A stretch of 46,781 nucleotides of DNA, taken from the NCBI GenBank assembly GCA_964465015.1, contig CAYXHP010000077.1, forward strand, positions 1 through 46,781, in the 5' to 3' direction. Each line of letters opens with the position of its first letter. The stretch's first letter is position 1. The notes under the pieces are model-generated. The model saw only the letters and a list, made by a program, of their open reading frames with translations. It made no database searches and was not told where the DNA came from. This DNA is from Humimonas sp964465015 (GTDB lineage: Bacteria; Gemmatimonadota; Gemmatimonadetes; Palauibacterales; Palauibacteraceae). A program made the position numbers and the translations under genes. Positions 24,866-35,814 of the stretch are shown here, in pieces.

Positions 24866-25929
24866 ACGGAACGCCCGGGGAACCCGGGATCGGCCCGGCG
24901 GGCGCCGAGCGGGAGGAGCGGCTGGCCCGACTGCAGGCGGAGGCGGAGCGGACCGGTCGTGTGTCCGGCCGAGGGGTCACCGTCCGCGGCGGTCCCATCC
25001 CGGGCCCACCGTCCTCCGGTGCGTCCTCGCGCGTCGGCGCGACGCCGGGCTATTACGGCCAGCCGGTCGTGAAGCCCCCGGTCTGGACCTGGGAAGTCCC
25101 CCTCTATTTCTTCGTCGGAGGCACGGCGGGCATGGCGGCCGTGATCGCGGCGGCTGCCTGGTTCCTACGGGGCGAGGCGAGGCTGGCCGTGGTGGGTCTG
25201 TGGATCGCCGCTCTCGGCGCCGGCGCCTCGGCGCTCCTCCTGGTCAGCGACCTCGGGCGTCCGGCCCGCTTCCTCCACATGCTTCGGGTTTTCAAGCGCC
25301 GCTCTCCGATGTCGGTGGGCGCCTGGACCCTGAGCGCGTTCGGGGGCTTCTCGACCGCGGCCCTGGTGCTGGCCTCGATCCAGCGGAGCGTCGTAGCCGG
25401 AGGCGGTGGCTCGCGTCCCCTCTCGGTGCTGGTCGCGGTCTCGCTCCTCGGCGCCGCCTTCACCGGCGCCGTCGTGGGCACGTATACGGGAGTCCTGATC
25501 GGCGCGACGGCGATCCCCGCCTGGTTCACCCACCGGGTGCTTCTGCCGATCCATTTCGGGGCCGCCGGGCTGGGCTCGGCGGCGGCTCTGCTGTGGATCC
25601 TCGGCTTCGAGCGGCCCGCTCTCCTGGCGATCGCGCTCGCCACGTCCGGGGCCGAGTGCCTGGTGGGCCTCGCGGTCGAGCTCGGGCGCCACGGGCCTGC
25701 CGATCGCTCGCTGCGTGAAGGCCTGTCCGGCGGGCTGCTCAGGGTGGGCGGTCTGCTGGCCGGGCCCGCCGCATTCGTGCTGTGGCTGCTCGGCGTACCG
25801 GTCGTCGCACCCTGCGTGTTCCTGACGGGGATTCTTCTCAGCCGCTTCGGCTGGGTCCACGCCGGGCGGGCCTCGGCACGGGACGCCGAGGCCACGTTCG
25901 CTGCGCAACGGTCCGCCCCGCACGGCTGA
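24862..25929 (+). CDS. nrfD: NrfD-family membrane subunit of formate dehydrogenase
   Basis: This 355-residue integral membrane protein is of the NrfD/PsrC family, which transfers electrons between iron-sulfur subunits and quinones without heme. After a roughly 65-residue polar, Gly/Pro-rich N-terminus comes the family entry segment YYGQPVVKPPVWTWEVPLYFFVGGTAGM. About eight hydrophobic helices follow. SDLGRPARFLHMLRVFKRRSPMSVGAW is the family's conserved cytoplasmic-loop region. It replaces the cytochrome b subunit (FdnI type) of the E. coli enzyme. ATG 24862 overlaps the fdhB stop by 4 bp. It is the last gene of the operon. Confidence 0.92.
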   Translation: MNGTPGEPGIGPAGAEREERLARLQAEAERTGRVSGRGVTVRGGPIPGPPSSGASSRVGATPGYYGQPVVKPPVWTWEVPLYFFVGGTAGMAAVIAAAAWFLRGEARLAVVGLWIAALGAGASALLLVSDLGRPARFLHMLRVFKRRSPMSVGAWTLSAFGGFSTAALVLASIQRSVVAGGGGSRPLSVLVAVSLLGAAFTGAVVGTYTGVLIGATAIPAWFTHRVLLPIHFGAAGLGSAAALLWILGFERPALLAIALATSGAECLVGLAVELGRHGPADRSLREGLSGGLLRVGGLLAGPAAFVLWLLGVPVVAPCVFLTGILLSRFGWVHAGRASARDAEATFAAQRSAPHG

Positions 25930-26148
25930 CCGTCGCATGGTGCGAGACTTGCGGCCCCGGACCACCGTCGCGCGGCGCTTCCCGGTTGGCCTTCCGGCGG
26001 GGCTCCCCATGGCTTCATCTTCATCATCGCTCCAGCTCGGCCCGACCGACGACCGCCCGTCTCCCGGGGCGAGGCAGCGGAGCGACGGCGCCCCCGGCAC
26101 ACGAGCGCCGAGGCGACAGAGCCGCCGCTCCGGGTCGGGAGCGCGGTG

Positions 26149-26160
26149 GAACGAGCGTTC
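26149..26160. promoter_or_regulatory. LexA-box-like palindrome upstream of acs
   Basis: GAAC-GAGC-GTTC matches the GAAC-N4-GTTC core of Gram-positive-type LexA boxes, including the purine/pyrimidine preferences of the spacer. It lies 38 bp before the chosen acs start. A single short palindrome can arise by chance, and acs is not a usual SOS gene. Confidence 0.3.
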
Positions 26161-26198
26161 GCATGGCTGAAGCGACCCCAGCACCAGGAGACATCGAG

Positions 26199-28193
<1,995 letters not shown>

Positions 28194-28986
28194 GCCGACG
28201 ACGGGGGCCGTGGGCGGGACGGACGGCCGCGGGGTGGGCCGCCGCGCCCCGCGGGTCGCGGTCCGAGGGGTCGGTCGGTCGGTTCATCTCGCCGGCGCCG
28301 AAGGCGAGGCCCTCCGCGTGGACGAGCCGCGCTCCGAAGAGCCAGGTCGCCTGCCGGAAGGAGGCGTGCCGGTCGAATTCGGTGAGGGCGCTCACCGCTT
28401 CCACCGGATGCACCACGTCGTAGTAGCGCAGGCCGGCGCTCGCGGCCGTGTAGTGGACGCAGATGTTGGCCACCGTCCCGGCGATCACCAGGCAGCTCCG
28501 GCCGTGCACCCTAAGGGCCTGGTCCAGGTCCGTCCCGTAGAACCCGTCGTAGCGGGTCTTCTCGAACACGCGGTCGCCCGGCTCCGGGGTCAGCTCGCGC
28601 ACGATCTCCCAACCGGGGGTCCCTCGCTCGACGTGCCTGCCCCAGACCTCCCATTCCGGGTCCCCCGGATAGTGCGTGTCCTGAGTGTACCAGACCGGGA
28701 CGCCGGCAGCGCGGGCGCGCCCGACCAGGCGCGCCAGGAGCGGAATGGTCCGCTCCGCGGCCGGGTTGTGGAGCGCGCCTCCCTCTCGGGCGAAGTCGTT
28801 CTGCATGTCGACCACGAGGAAGACGCAGCCCGCCGGGTCCAGGCGGAGGTGGTCCGCGACAGGGTACTCCGGAACCTCGATCTTCACGCTGCCTCCCGCT
28901 CGTTGGGAACCCCCGGCGACGGGTGCTGCCCCTTCTGGCACGCCCCCGGCCAGGCGCCGGGACCGACCGACGCCACCGAGGGGGCC

Positions 28987-29002
28987 GAGCCGGTCCCGGC
29001 TC
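28987..29002 (-). terminator. Small hairpin at the end of the envelope cluster
   Basis: GAGCCG (28987-28992) and CGGCTC (28997-29002) form a 6-bp stem with a 4-nt loop, directly after the minus-strand stop codon of the pyruvyl transferase gene. It is weak for a terminator; transcription could continue into the isochorismatase gene. Confidence 0.35.
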
Positions 29003-30190
29003 TCAGGAGATCACGGCACGCAGGGCGGACTCGGTGCGGCTCGCCAGTTGCCGGCTCCTCTCGCGGAGGGCGCTCCGGTCCCGGCCGGCGGCGGCTACCA
29101 GCCGCCGGGCCAGGTCCGCGGACACGTCCCGCTCGACCACGGCCTGCACCGGCAGGACGTCGGTCTCGCCCAGCAGGTCGAACACACCGAAGAACTTCTG
29201 GTTGTATGCCAGGCCCACCACCGGCGTGCCCATTCCGGCCGCCAGGATGAGCGGGTGCATGCGGATGCCGAGCATGACGGCCAGTCGTCCCGCCACGGCT
29301 CGATACAGGCACGGGTCCTCGAGCACGAGCATGGAGCGGTCGGCGGCCTTCATGCGTGAGGCGACCGCCTCGCAGGCCGCATCGTCGGCCTCGTGCGGCA
29401 CCGTGTAGGTGGGGAGGAAGAGCACGTGCGCCCCGAGCTCGCAAGCGGCCGCGTCGAGCGCCGCCGCCAGCCGGTCGTACAGGATCTCGCGGGCACCGGC
29501 GCCCGGCAGCCGGCGGCGCCCGAGGCGCCACGCCACCCGGTGCGGGACGAAGCCCGAGCGCACGTGGAACCACCGCCGCGCGGCCACCCCAAGGAGGGGG
29601 CGGCCGTCGCACGGGACGCCGGCGGAGGCCAGGACCTCCAGGGCGCGCGCCGGGTCGGTGGCTTCCAGCATGAAGGCCGGGTCGGGAACCAACTCCGGCG
29701 CCCGGGTCGAGAGCCCCGCCAGCGTCCGCCTCGCCTCCTCGTCCCGAACGGAGCACGACTCGAGACAGGCGAGGGCGAGCCGCGCGAACACGTGGCTCTC
29801 CGGGTGCTCGAGGGGACCGGCGCCGACGGAGAAGCCCACCAGCCGCGCGCCGGCGGCGCGCAGGGCGGCCACGCGCAGGCCCCAGTACGGCATCTTCAGC
29901 CGGCTGTCATCGTCCTGGAACAGGCCGCCTCCTCCCACCAGGGTGAGGTCCGCCCGGCGCGCCTCGCGCATGAGCTCCGCTACGGCGGTGGCGCCGGGCC
30001 GCACCGCCCGTGCGCCGTAGTACCGCCGCGCTCGCTCCGGGTCGGAGCTCACGACGACCAGCTCGACCCCCGGGATGAGGTGCTGGAGCCGGGAGCACAG
30101 CGCCGAGAGGATGGCGCGGTCGCCGAGGTTGGCATCCGCGTCGCCGCCGAGGAGCAGGATGCGGCGGGCCGGCCGCGCAAGAGCCGTCAC
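29003..30190 (-). CDS. Polysaccharide pyruvyl transferase family protein
   Basis: Enzymes of this family (CsaB, WcaK types) add ketal-linked pyruvate from phosphoenolpyruvate to sugars of surface polymers. The 395-residue protein starts with RRILLLGGDADANLGDRAILSAL, the typical N-terminal loop. The central LTLVGGGGLFQDD follows, then the C-terminal GIRMHPLILAAGMGTPVVGLAYNQKFFGVFDLLG with the conserved Arg-x-His. The CsaB-like ending suggests a cell-wall or secreted glycan acceptor. GTG 30190 overlaps the aminotransferase stop. It is the last gene of the seven-gene overlapping run. No signal peptide is seen, so pyruvylation would occur in the cytoplasm before flipping. Confidence 0.88.
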   Translation of the reverse strand: MTALARPARRILLLGGDADANLGDRAILSALCSRLQHLIPGVELVVVSSDPERARRYYGARAVRPGATAVAELMREARRADLTLVGGGGLFQDDDSRLKMPYWGLRVAALRAAGARLVGFSVGAGPLEHPESHVFARLALACLESCSVRDEEARRTLAGLSTRAPELVPDPAFMLEATDPARALEVLASAGVPCDGRPLLGVAARRWFHVRSGFVPHRVAWRLGRRRLPGAGAREILYDRLAAALDAAACELGAHVLFLPTYTVPHEADDAACEAVASRMKAADRSMLVLEDPCLYRAVAGRLAVMLGIRMHPLILAAGMGTPVVGLAYNQKFFGVFDLLGETDVLPVQAVVERDVSADLARRLVAAAGRDRSALRERSRQLASRTESALRAVIS

Positions 30191-31392
30191 CGGAGGGCCG
30201 CGCCGAGGGCGTCTCCCGCCCTCTCCATGTGACCCGCCGACAGGAACTGGTGCACGGGGAGCACGACGACGCGGCGCTTGAGCTCCGCCGCTCCGGGGTG
30301 CTCCTCCCACGGCACGACGGGATGCGGCTCCTCCCACCAGGGCGCGGCGGAGATGCCCGCGCCGCGCAGGCGGCGGACGATCTCCATGGGCTGGTCCACG
30401 AGGAGAGGGAAGAACAGCGGGCAGACGCCCGCGGGCAGCTCGGGGAACAGCGGCTCCGCACCCGGGATCTCCAGCACCCGGGTCAGCAGGGCCGCGTAGT
30501 TCGAGCGCCTCGACCGGACGATCCTCGCCGGGTCGGCGCGCCCGAGGGCCGCTGTCGCCGGCCGCGACATGCGCCAGGTCAGGACCTCCGACGGGTAGTC
30601 GAACTCCTCGTAGTCGGGATCGAACCACAGGGCCCTCCGGCCCGGGTGTCGCGCCTCGAGCGCGTCGCGCAGCCACAACGCCGGGGCGAGACCGGCCAGG
30701 CTCGCCCGGCTCAGAGCCCACCCGGATCGGCTGGACGCCTGGAGGAGGCTCTTCTTGACCAGCTCCAGGCGCTTGAGGAGGACCGGCAGCGCGGGTGGCT
30801 CGCGGAGCTCGGGCTCGGCGACCGCGGGGCGTCGCACGAGGAGGGCGCCGCCGTCGGGGAGGGGGAGTGTCTTGCGCAGGCTGAAGACGCACGCATCGCC
30901 CGTGGCACCCACGGGCAGGCCGTCCCGCGCGCTCAGGAGCGCGTGCGCGCAGTCCTCGATGAGGAGGACGCCCCGGCGGTCGCACACGCTTCGGAGCCGG
31001 GAGAGCTCCTGCGGGAAGCCGAAGTAGTGCGTGACGAGGACGGCCCGTACGCCCGGTCCGATGCGGCGCTCGACCTCGCCCGCGTCGACCGCCAGGTCCC
31101 GTCCGATGGGATAGAAGGTCGCCCACAGGCCGCGACGCAGGAAGGGCTCGATCTCGTGGCCGCAATTGTAGGCGGGGAACAGGACGCCCTCTCCGGGCTC
31201 GAGGCCGAGGGCGGCCACCGAGGCGTGCAGGGCCGCGCTGCCCGAGAACGTGAGCCAGCGGCGCTCGGCCGATGGGAGGAGACCGGAAGGGCCCCGGGGA
31301 CCGGCGGCCCGCGTCCGACCGTTCCCGCCCCAGCGCTCGGCCGGCATGAGGAGCACCGGATCGCGCCGCAGCCACCACGCCAGGCCGCTCAT
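30187..31392 (-). CDS. DegT/DnrJ/EryC1/StrS-family aminotransferase
   Basis: This fold-type I PLP enzyme normally aminates keto-sugar nucleotides to make amino sugars. The 401-residue protein has FSGSAALHASVAALGL (phosphate-binding area), GVLFPAYNCGHEI, and IEDCAHAL with the pyridine-binding Asp147. The PLP lysine is Lys174 in FSLRKTLPLPDGG. The usual sequence around this lysine is F-S-F/L-x-x-x-K; here the spacing is compressed to FSLRK, as in some divergent members. The ring-binding residues and substrate loops also look divergent, so the substrate may not be a nucleotide sugar. No sugar dehydratase or epimerase partner is encoded nearby. ATG 31392 overlaps the upstream stop by 4 bp. Confidence 0.85.
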   Translation of the reverse strand: MSGLAWWLRRDPVLLMPAERWGGNGRTRAAGPRGPSGLLPSAERRWLTFSGSAALHASVAALGLEPGEGVLFPAYNCGHEIEPFLRRGLWATFYPIGRDLAVDAGEVERRIGPGVRAVLVTHYFGFPQELSRLRSVCDRRGVLLIEDCAHALLSARDGLPVGATGDACVFSLRKTLPLPDGGALLVRRPAVAEPELREPPALPVLLKRLELVKKSLLQASSRSGWALSRASLAGLAPALWLRDALEARHPGRRALWFDPDYEEFDYPSEVLTWRMSRPATAALGRADPARIVRSRRSNYAALLTRVLEIPGAEPLFPELPAGVCPLFFPLLVDQPMEIVRRLRGAGISAAPWWEEPHPVVPWEEHPGAAELKRRVVVLPVHQFLSAGHMERAGDALGAALR

Positions 31393-33215
31393 GGCTCTTC
31401 CTCGCTCCCGGTCTCACCACGAAGCCGGTCCCGCAGGGCCAGGGCCCGGTCCAGCCACCCGTGGCGCCGCAGGATCGTCTTGACCCACGGGCGCAGGACG
31501 AAACGGTCCAGGTGGAACAGGCGCCAGCGCAGGGTCGGGGGGAAGGCAAACAGCTGCACCGTGGATCGGACCCGGTCGGTCCAGCGACTCTTGTTGGTGA
31601 GGAAGCCGCCCAGGAAGTCGTACTCGTCGATCGGCCCCTCGAAGCAGTCGCGGAGCTCGTGCGACTCGAGCAGCGTGCCGGGCGATGCCGGGGCGCACTC
31701 CGCGTCGTGCGCGATCTTGAGCGAGTAGAAGCGCCGATCGTGGACGATGCCGAACGTCCCGGCGGCCGGCCGACCATCCACCTCCAGGAAGCGGAACTGG
31801 AAGGCGCCCTCCGGCGCGAGGTGCTCGGCCAGCTCTCCGTAGAACGACCGGGCGATGGCGTCGCTGTGAAGCCCGATGGTCGTGTCGGCCTTCCAGCTGC
31901 GGGTCTCGACGTCGAGGTAGCGCCGAAACGCCTCGTCCATCTCGTCCGGCGAGGTCATGACGCGGTAGGCCAGCGCGCCATGCTCCTCCAGCTTCCGCCG
32001 GGCCCGGCGCAGGTTCTTCCGGAAGTTGCTCGAATGTCCGCCGAGGAACTCCGCCCAGTCTCCTCGCGTGTCGATGAACGGGCACACGCTGTCGGGTCCT
32101 CGACCGATCAGGTAGCCCTCCGACTCGAGGCCGGCGACCAGCCCGAGCAGGGCGGGGGAGTCCGGCGCCTGCTCGTACAGGTAGAGCACGTCCCACTCCT
32201 CGCGGAGCTCGACCAGCGCCGCCGCGAGAGCCTGGCCCGCGGCGAAAGGATCGTCGGCCACCAGGAGACGTGGTCGGTCGGCCTCCCAGCGACTCCCCAT
32301 GAAGCCCAGCTCCCGGACCGTGCGTCCGCCGAACTCCTCGGGGTAGATCGCCAGGGGCGCGATCGCGGCCAGCACGCCCTCGCGACGCAGGGTCAGCACC
32401 TGTGGCCTGCTCGAGATCCCGTACTGGTCCCACCAAAGACGGAGGAAGTCGAAGGTCTCGAAGGCCGTGAGTTCGGGGACACGGGCCGCCAGTCCTCGCC
32501 ACTCCTGCTCGAGGGCGCTCCACGCGCCGACCGTGCGGGCCACGGCGGCCTCGAACTCGATGCCACCCCGGGTGAAGGCTCCCACCGGCTCGGGGCCCAC
32601 TCGTCGGGCGCCCCCGTCCGCCGCGGAGCCGCGCTCCATCCAGCGGGCGTCCGGCCGGGGCTCCCAGCGCACCCGGTACACCGGCTCGCCGTCCCCCGTC
32701 CGGTCCACGAGCTCGGGCTCGCTCAGCTCGGCACCCAGGTGCCGGAACAGGCGTCGATGTCGCTTCCACAGCGTCATCTCGGTCTCGAAGCCGTGCGCGA
32801 TGATCGGGGCGCCCGCGTCCCTGAACCGCAGGTACTGTCGCACGAAGCCGTCGATGAGCCGCGCCAGGTGGCGGCGCGTCTCCGGCAGCAAGGCCAGGTC
32901 GTCGATGTGCACGAACGGACGGCCGTCGGCCTCGCACGAGCGCGCCAGCAGGTAACCGGTCAGGCGCTCGTTCTGGACGAGGCCGAGGCGAATGGGGCGC
33001 CGGCCCGGGACTCCTCGCCCGAGCGGCAGCGGCCACGTGTCCCACGCCGAGCCCAGCATCGTGTCGAACATCTCGCGTCCGTCCCGGATCTCCGGCGGGT
33101 GACTCGCGGCCTCGATGGCGACCAGCGAGTCGAGGTCCGTCCACTCCAGCTCGCGCACGTACACGTAGGCTCCCTCTCTCGAGCGGACCCACGGATCCGT
33201 CATGGCGCGGGTCAC
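31389..33215 (-). CDS. Two-domain GNAT / BioF2-type (FemAB-like) acyltransferase
   Basis: The 608-residue protein appears to join two acyltransferase modules. Residues 15-170 read as a GNAT domain: VYVRELEWTDLDSLVAIE, then RPFVHIDDLALLPETRRHLARLIDGFV. Residues of about 215-560 resemble the BioF2/CelD (FemAB-fold) family: WSALEQEWRGLAARV near the start, then NFRKNLRRARRKL at 398-409. Later come FRFLEVDGRPAAGTFGI and IDEYDFLGG. FemAB-fold enzymes transfer aminoacyl or acyl groups to cell-wall or polysaccharide amines. GTG 33215 has GGAGG 5 nt upstream and overlaps the flippase stop; ATG 33203 is an alternative. The longer frame open upstream is a shadow. Confidence 0.75.
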   Translation of the reverse strand: MTRAMTDPWVRSREGAYVYVRELEWTDLDSLVAIEAASHPPEIRDGREMFDTMLGSAWDTWPLPLGRGVPGRRPIRLGLVQNERLTGYLLARSCEADGRPFVHIDDLALLPETRRHLARLIDGFVRQYLRFRDAGAPIIAHGFETEMTLWKRHRRLFRHLGAELSEPELVDRTGDGEPVYRVRWEPRPDARWMERGSAADGGARRVGPEPVGAFTRGGIEFEAAVARTVGAWSALEQEWRGLAARVPELTAFETFDFLRLWWDQYGISSRPQVLTLRREGVLAAIAPLAIYPEEFGGRTVRELGFMGSRWEADRPRLLVADDPFAAGQALAAALVELREEWDVLYLYEQAPDSPALLGLVAGLESEGYLIGRGPDSVCPFIDTRGDWAEFLGGHSSNFRKNLRRARRKLEEHGALAYRVMTSPDEMDEAFRRYLDVETRSWKADTTIGLHSDAIARSFYGELAEHLAPEGAFQFRFLEVDGRPAAGTFGIVHDRRFYSLKIAHDAECAPASPGTLLESHELRDCFEGPIDEYDFLGGFLTNKSRWTDRVRSTVQLFAFPPTLRWRLFHLDRFVLRPWVKTILRRHGWLDRALALRDRLRGETGSEEEP

Positions 33216-34726
33216 GCGAGCCTCCGGCGCGCTTCCCGCGCGATCACCGCTCGCTCCACGCGCGTGAGCCCGATGGCCAGCAGGGGGATGAGATAGGCCA
33301 CGCCCACCACGGCGCACACCAGCACGAGCCCGGGCCAGGTCGTGGGAGGATGCGCCCCGGCCAGCCACCAGGCCACGGCGGCCGCCGGTGCCGCGGCCAC
33401 GAGAGGCCGCAGAAGGCCCTCCCCCAGGAGGGTCGCGGGTGCCACGGCCAGCACCCGGCAGACGTACGGCGTGGCCGCGCCGAGCGTGATCACGGCGCTG
33501 GCCGCGGCGAAGGCGATCGCGATCCCCACCAGGCCGAGCGGTCCCACCAGGAGGAGGGCGAAGGCCACCGTCAGCACACCCTCGGCCAGGGACAGCACGA
33601 ACAGCGGCTTGAGCTTCTCGAGCGCCACCAGAATGGTGGAGGCGGCCGAGAAGAAGACGGTCACGAACAGGCTCCCCGCCAGCACCGGCACGACCGCGTC
33701 CGGCAGGCGGGTGAAGGGTTCGCCCACCCACAGGTCCAGGATGCGATCGCCGAAGAAGGCCACCACGAGGGCCACCGGGAGCGCCGCCGACACGAAGCCC
33801 TTGGTTCCCCGGAGCAGCAGCGTGCGGAGCCCGCTCTCGTCCCCCCGGCCCCGGTAGCGGGCCGCGATGGGAAACAGCACCTCGCTGGCCGGAGCGATGA
33901 TCCACAGGCTCGCGGCGGCCAGCGTCGCAGCGAGCGAGAAGGGCGTGACCACGGCCACCGACAGGAATCCGGCGACCAGGATCCGGTCCAGGTGCTCCCC
34001 CCCCGCCTGGAGCACCTCGTTGGCGGACAGCCACAGCGTGAAGTCCCGCATCTCGCTCCACGCCCCTCGACCGGCGTGAGCGAGGCCGACCCGCACGTCC
34101 GGGAGCACGACGCGGACCGCTCGCCAGTCGACCATGGCCCCGAGCAAGGCGCTGGCCACCTCCAGGACGGCCAGCGCCACGATGCCGTGCCCCAGCGCGA
34201 GGAGGACGACGGTCGCGGCGGCTCGCAGGAGCGTGAATGCCGCGGACACGGCGTTCATGACGTCGAAGCGCTCGCAGCCCTCCAGGAGCGCGTCGAACAC
34301 CGACGCGGGGAAGCTGATCATGCAGTCGATGCCCAGGAGCAGGAGCACGATACGGAAGGTGCGCACGTCGACCGCCGAGACGTGGAACAGGTCCGGCGTG
34401 AGGTAGGCGAGCAGGAGCGTGAGGACCAGCGCGACCAGGCCGGCGACCGCGAAAGAGGCGAAGGTCGTGTCGATGACCGGCCGCAGGGATTCCGGCGCCC
34501 CGGGGTCCGAGCGCTCGGCGACCGTCTTGACCAGGGTCTGGTGCAGCCCGAGGTCGAGCAGGCCCAGGTAGTAGGTGACCGAGTGCCCGAGCACCCACAG
34601 CCCGTAGGCCGTCACCCCGAGGTGGTGGACGACGAACGGGGTGAGCAGGACGAGCACGACCGCGTCGAGGCCGGCTCCCCCGTAGGTGGCGAGCACGTTC
34701 CGGAGCCATCCGGCTCGCCGGGTCAC
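33212..34726 (-). CDS. Wzx-type polysaccharide/lipid flippase
   Basis: This 504-residue integral membrane protein has about 12-14 hydrophobic helices and the MATE/Wzx (MOP superfamily) layout. The opening is NVLATYGGAGLDAVVLVLLTPFVVHHLGVTAYGLWVL, with ALLEGCERFDVMNAV after the fourth helix and a basic loop between the halves. Such proteins move undecaprenyl-linked sugars across the inner membrane. GTG 34726 overlaps the stop of the upstream GNAT gene by 4 bp, and its own stop overlaps the next gene. It is the only transporter in the cluster and implies that the product is a lipid-linked saccharide made in the cytoplasm. Confidence 0.88.
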   Translation of the reverse strand: MTRRAGWLRNVLATYGGAGLDAVVLVLLTPFVVHHLGVTAYGLWVLGHSVTYYLGLLDLGLHQTLVKTVAERSDPGAPESLRPVIDTTFASFAVAGLVALVLTLLLAYLTPDLFHVSAVDVRTFRIVLLLLGIDCMISFPASVFDALLEGCERFDVMNAVSAAFTLLRAAATVVLLALGHGIVALAVLEVASALLGAMVDWRAVRVVLPDVRVGLAHAGRGAWSEMRDFTLWLSANEVLQAGGEHLDRILVAGFLSVAVVTPFSLAATLAAASLWIIAPASEVLFPIAARYRGRGDESGLRTLLLRGTKGFVSAALPVALVVAFFGDRILDLWVGEPFTRLPDAVVPVLAGSLFVTVFFSAASTILVALEKLKPLFVLSLAEGVLTVAFALLLVGPLGLVGIAIAFAAASAVITLGAATPYVCRVLAVAPATLLGEGLLRPLVAAAPAAAVAWWLAGAHPPTTWPGLVLVCAVVGVAYLIPLLAIGLTRVERAVIAREARRRLA

Positions 34727-35814
34727 GCGGCGCCTCCTCGGTCGGGCCGGATCTCGCGCAGCTCGCCGTCGCGGCGCTCGAGCAGTCGGGCGCGACGCAG
34801 GAAGGCGCCGGCCGCCGCGGACCCGGGGTCGTAGCCGAAGCGCAGGTCGGAGGTGGGCAGGTGGCCAGGATGTATCTCCGTGCCCCACTTGAGCTTGTAC
34901 TGGAGGATGCCGTCCTCCAGACTGGGGCGGCTGGCCCCGAAGTGGAGTCGGGCGAAGCCGCCCCGCCGGGCCAGCCCAAGCGCGGCGTAGTCGAGGGCGT
35001 CGGCGAGGCCCCCGAAGCCGCGCTGCGCCGCATCGGGCCGGGCGCCGAACCACACGATCTGGAGCTCGTCGCCGGCGGGCCGGAGGAGCACCCCCGCCAG
35101 GACCTCGCCCTCCACGTGGAGACGGAGGATCGCCCCCGAAGCGGCTTCGCGGAGAAAGCGATCCTCGTCCACCAGGATCGCGGCCTCGCCGAAGCGGGCC
35201 ACGAGGTAGGGTCGGTACAGCTCCCGGTAGAAGCGAAGGCGCGCTTCGTCCGTCGCCTCCAGCGCGATGCGGTAGCCGTGCCGGCGGATGACGCGGCGGG
35301 CCCACGCCCGGGCGCCGCTTCCGGCCTTCCCGGCCGCACCGGCCACCGGAAGGCTCTGCTTGACCCAGCGCGGGACGCGGTGGTACGCGCCCGGTACCAG
35401 CAGACGCTCGGCCGGGAAAAGGGTGTCCACGACCACGACATCGGCTCCCGTCGCGTGTCGGCGGAGATGGCGCCGGATGGAGAGCGGCGTGCTCCCGCGC
35501 CCGAGCACCCCGGTCTCCACGGACGAGGACCCGAACGCCAGGTCCCGCACGTAATCCAGGTCCCGGCCTCCGCCCACGTAGAGCACGGTCAGCGCACGGC
35601 CCGACTCCGGGTCGGCGCCGCGCAGCCGCGCGGCCGTGGTCTCGAGCTGCGACAGAGCGCCCGGGAGCGACCGCAGTCTCTCGCCGAGCACGCGACGGAG
35701 CTGCCCCAGCAGCCGACCGCCCCGGCGACCGGACGCGAGAGCCGACGGATCCGGATCGCGACCGGCGCCGAGACCCTCCACCGATCCCGGTCCAGCCGGT
35801 GCCGTCGCGGTCAT
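34723..35814 (-). CDS. GNAT / FemAB-like acyltransferase (363 aa)
   Basis: The C-terminal half (about 170-350) has a GNAT or FemAB-like fold. It shows the features seen in sugar- or peptide-modifying members of clusters with CapK and Wzx: LRFYRELYRPYLVARFG, HVEGEVLAGVLLR and DYAALGLARRGGFARLHFG. It ends ILQYKLKWGTE, the Lys-Trp-Gly signature common in this group. The N-terminal ~150 residues, with VLYVGGGRDLDYVRDLAFG, are not recognised. The acyl donor is unknown. ATG 35814 overlaps the glycosyltransferase stop by 4 bp. It is distinct from the larger two-domain protein two genes downstream. Confidence 0.7.
   Translation of the reverse strand: MTATAPAGPGSVEGLGAGRDPDPSALASGRRGGRLLGQLRRVLGERLRSLPGALSQLETTAARLRGADPESGRALTVLYVGGGRDLDYVRDLAFGSSSVETGVLGRGSTPLSIRRHLRRHATGADVVVVDTLFPAERLLVPGAYHRVPRWVKQSLPVAGAAGKAGSGARAWARRVIRRHGYRIALEATDEARLRFYRELYRPYLVARFGEAAILVDEDRFLREAASGAILRLHVEGEVLAGVLLRPAGDELQIVWFGARPDAAQRGFGGLADALDYAALGLARRGGFARLHFGASRPSLEDGILQYKLKWGTEIHPGHLPTSDLRFGYDPGSAAAGAFLRRARLLERRDGELREIRPDRGGAA

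Noticed and set aside
33216..35441. Upstream extension of the two-domain acyltransferase frame into the flippase and GNAT genes
   Set aside because: The extension has composition typical of a shadow frame; the ribosome-binding site and stop overlap place the start at 33215.
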